A model generated the notes under the pieces. The model ran no database searches and was not told the origin of the DNA. It worked only from the letters and a program-made list of their open reading frames with translations. A program made the translations under genes and the position numbers. From an uncultured Acidimicrobiales bacterium (lineage in GTDB: Bacteria > Actinomycetota > Acidimicrobiia > Acidimicrobiales > UBA10347), in the NCBI GenBank assembly GCA_937942965.1, contig CALDGN010000295.1:1-7556 (forward strand): a stretch of DNA of 7,556 nt, read 5' to 3'. The first letter of the stretch is position 1; each line of letters opens with the position of its first letter. This document shows positions 7,220 to 7,556 of the stretch, one piece after another.

Positions 7220-7556
7220 CTATCCGCCAATGACGCGGTATTGGGCGCCGACGCGGTTGACGCTCGGCAGCGCCGACAGCTTCTCAAGCGTTGCCGCCAT
7301 ATCGCGTTCGGTTGCCTCGTGGGTGATGAACGCAATGCTGGCTTCGGCGCCGAGACCCTCTTGTTCCATCGAGCGGATGCTCACGCCGTTAGCGCCGAAT
7401 ACGCCAGCGACTTCGGCCAGCACACCGGGCCGGTCTTCGACCGCAAGCTCGAGGTAGAACGCGGACGTCGCAGCTTCGGGTGCCCGCAGGCGAGCGTCAG
7501 CCATCGGCGGCAGCCGACGTACGGTGCCATGCGCGACCGAGGTGGCGGCTTCGATG
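7220..7556 (-). CDS. hom: Homoserine dehydrogenase, C-terminal ACT-domain part
   Basis: The frame runs off the right edge, so only the last 111 codons are visible. The segment ends in an ACT domain: strand FYLELAVEDRPGVLAEVA, then VFGANGVSIRSMEQEG, THEATERDM and VNRVGAQYRVIG. This is the regulatory tail of actinobacterial and Bacillus-type homoserine dehydrogenases, where threonine feedback is usually sensed. The residues before it (for example RRLPPMADARLR) match the linker between the catalytic and ACT parts, so the ATG at 7504 is internal rather than the start of a separate ACT protein. Hom reduces aspartate semialdehyde to homoserine. The stop TAG is 4 bases before the thrC start, so the two are co-transcribed and probably coupled. 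The catalytic domain and promoter are outside the window. Confidence 0.9.
   Translation of the reverse strand, partial: IEAATSVAHGTVRRLPPMADARLRAPEAATSAFYLELAVEDRPGVLAEVAGVFGANGVSIRSMEQEGLGAEASIAFITHEATERDMAATLEKLSALPSVNRVGAQYRVIGG

Noticed and set aside
5848..7233. 461-codon open frame on the + strand opposite thrC
   Set aside because: It is antisense to threonine synthase, which has all its motifs. The antisense product shows no domain pattern.
7216..7335. Extended N-terminus of ThrC (start at 7335)
   Set aside because: The extra residues overlap the conserved ACT domain of hom in another frame and do not resemble threonine synthase.
7220..7504. Stand-alone 94-residue ACT-domain protein
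   Set aside because: The frame continues upstream to the window edge with the usual homoserine dehydrogenase linker, so it is the tail of hom.

Overview
The window reads as chromosomal DNA from a high-GC actinobacterium. A relative of Acidimicrobiia/Ilumatobacter is my guess from style, not from a search. Supporting signs are strong G/C preference at third codon positions (about 82-85% by hand count in thrH and thrC), a Rho with a large charged insertion, TANNNT -10 boxes placed for leaderless starts, and the remains of the actinobacterial hom-thrC-thrB-rho gene order.

Layout: (1) 1-572, + strand: 3' end of a gene for a probably extracellular protein with two beta-trefoil (fascin/RICIN-like) domains joined by a run of 16 prolines. 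(2) 585-612: a 12-bp hairpin between convergent genes, probably a shared terminator. (3) 620-2952, - strand: rho, followed by a two-TM membrane protein whose TTG start overlaps the rho stop by 4 bp. (4) 2953-3165: rho leader with a candidate promoter, a hairpin with a T-rich tail, and an unlisted 37-codon His-rich reading frame whose TGA overlaps the rho ATG. (5) 3166-3780, - strand: thrH (phosphoserine/homoserine phosphotransferase). (6) 3781-3911: divergent intergenic region with leaderless-type promoters and an inverted repeat. (7) 3912-5365, + strand: a hipB-hipA toxin-antitoxin pair with clearly lower GC3. (8) 5390-7556, - strand: hom (3' part), thrC and a YpeA-like GNAT acetyltransferase in one tight operon. 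No stretch over 300 bases lacks a gene.

How it fits together: Hom makes homoserine, ThrC converts O-phosphohomoserine to threonine, and the step between them is normally ThrB. Here the slot between thrC and rho holds ThrH, which can phosphorylate homoserine from phosphoserine. An inserted hipBA pair on the opposite strand now separates thrH from hom-thrC. The main points of interest are this apparent thrB-to-thrH substitution, the foreign-looking hipBA pair with an operator-like repeat over a leaderless promoter, and the rho leader with its translationally coupled small reading frame. I see no wholly new defence or mobile system. No transposase, integrase, tRNA, rRNA or CRISPR array was recognised.
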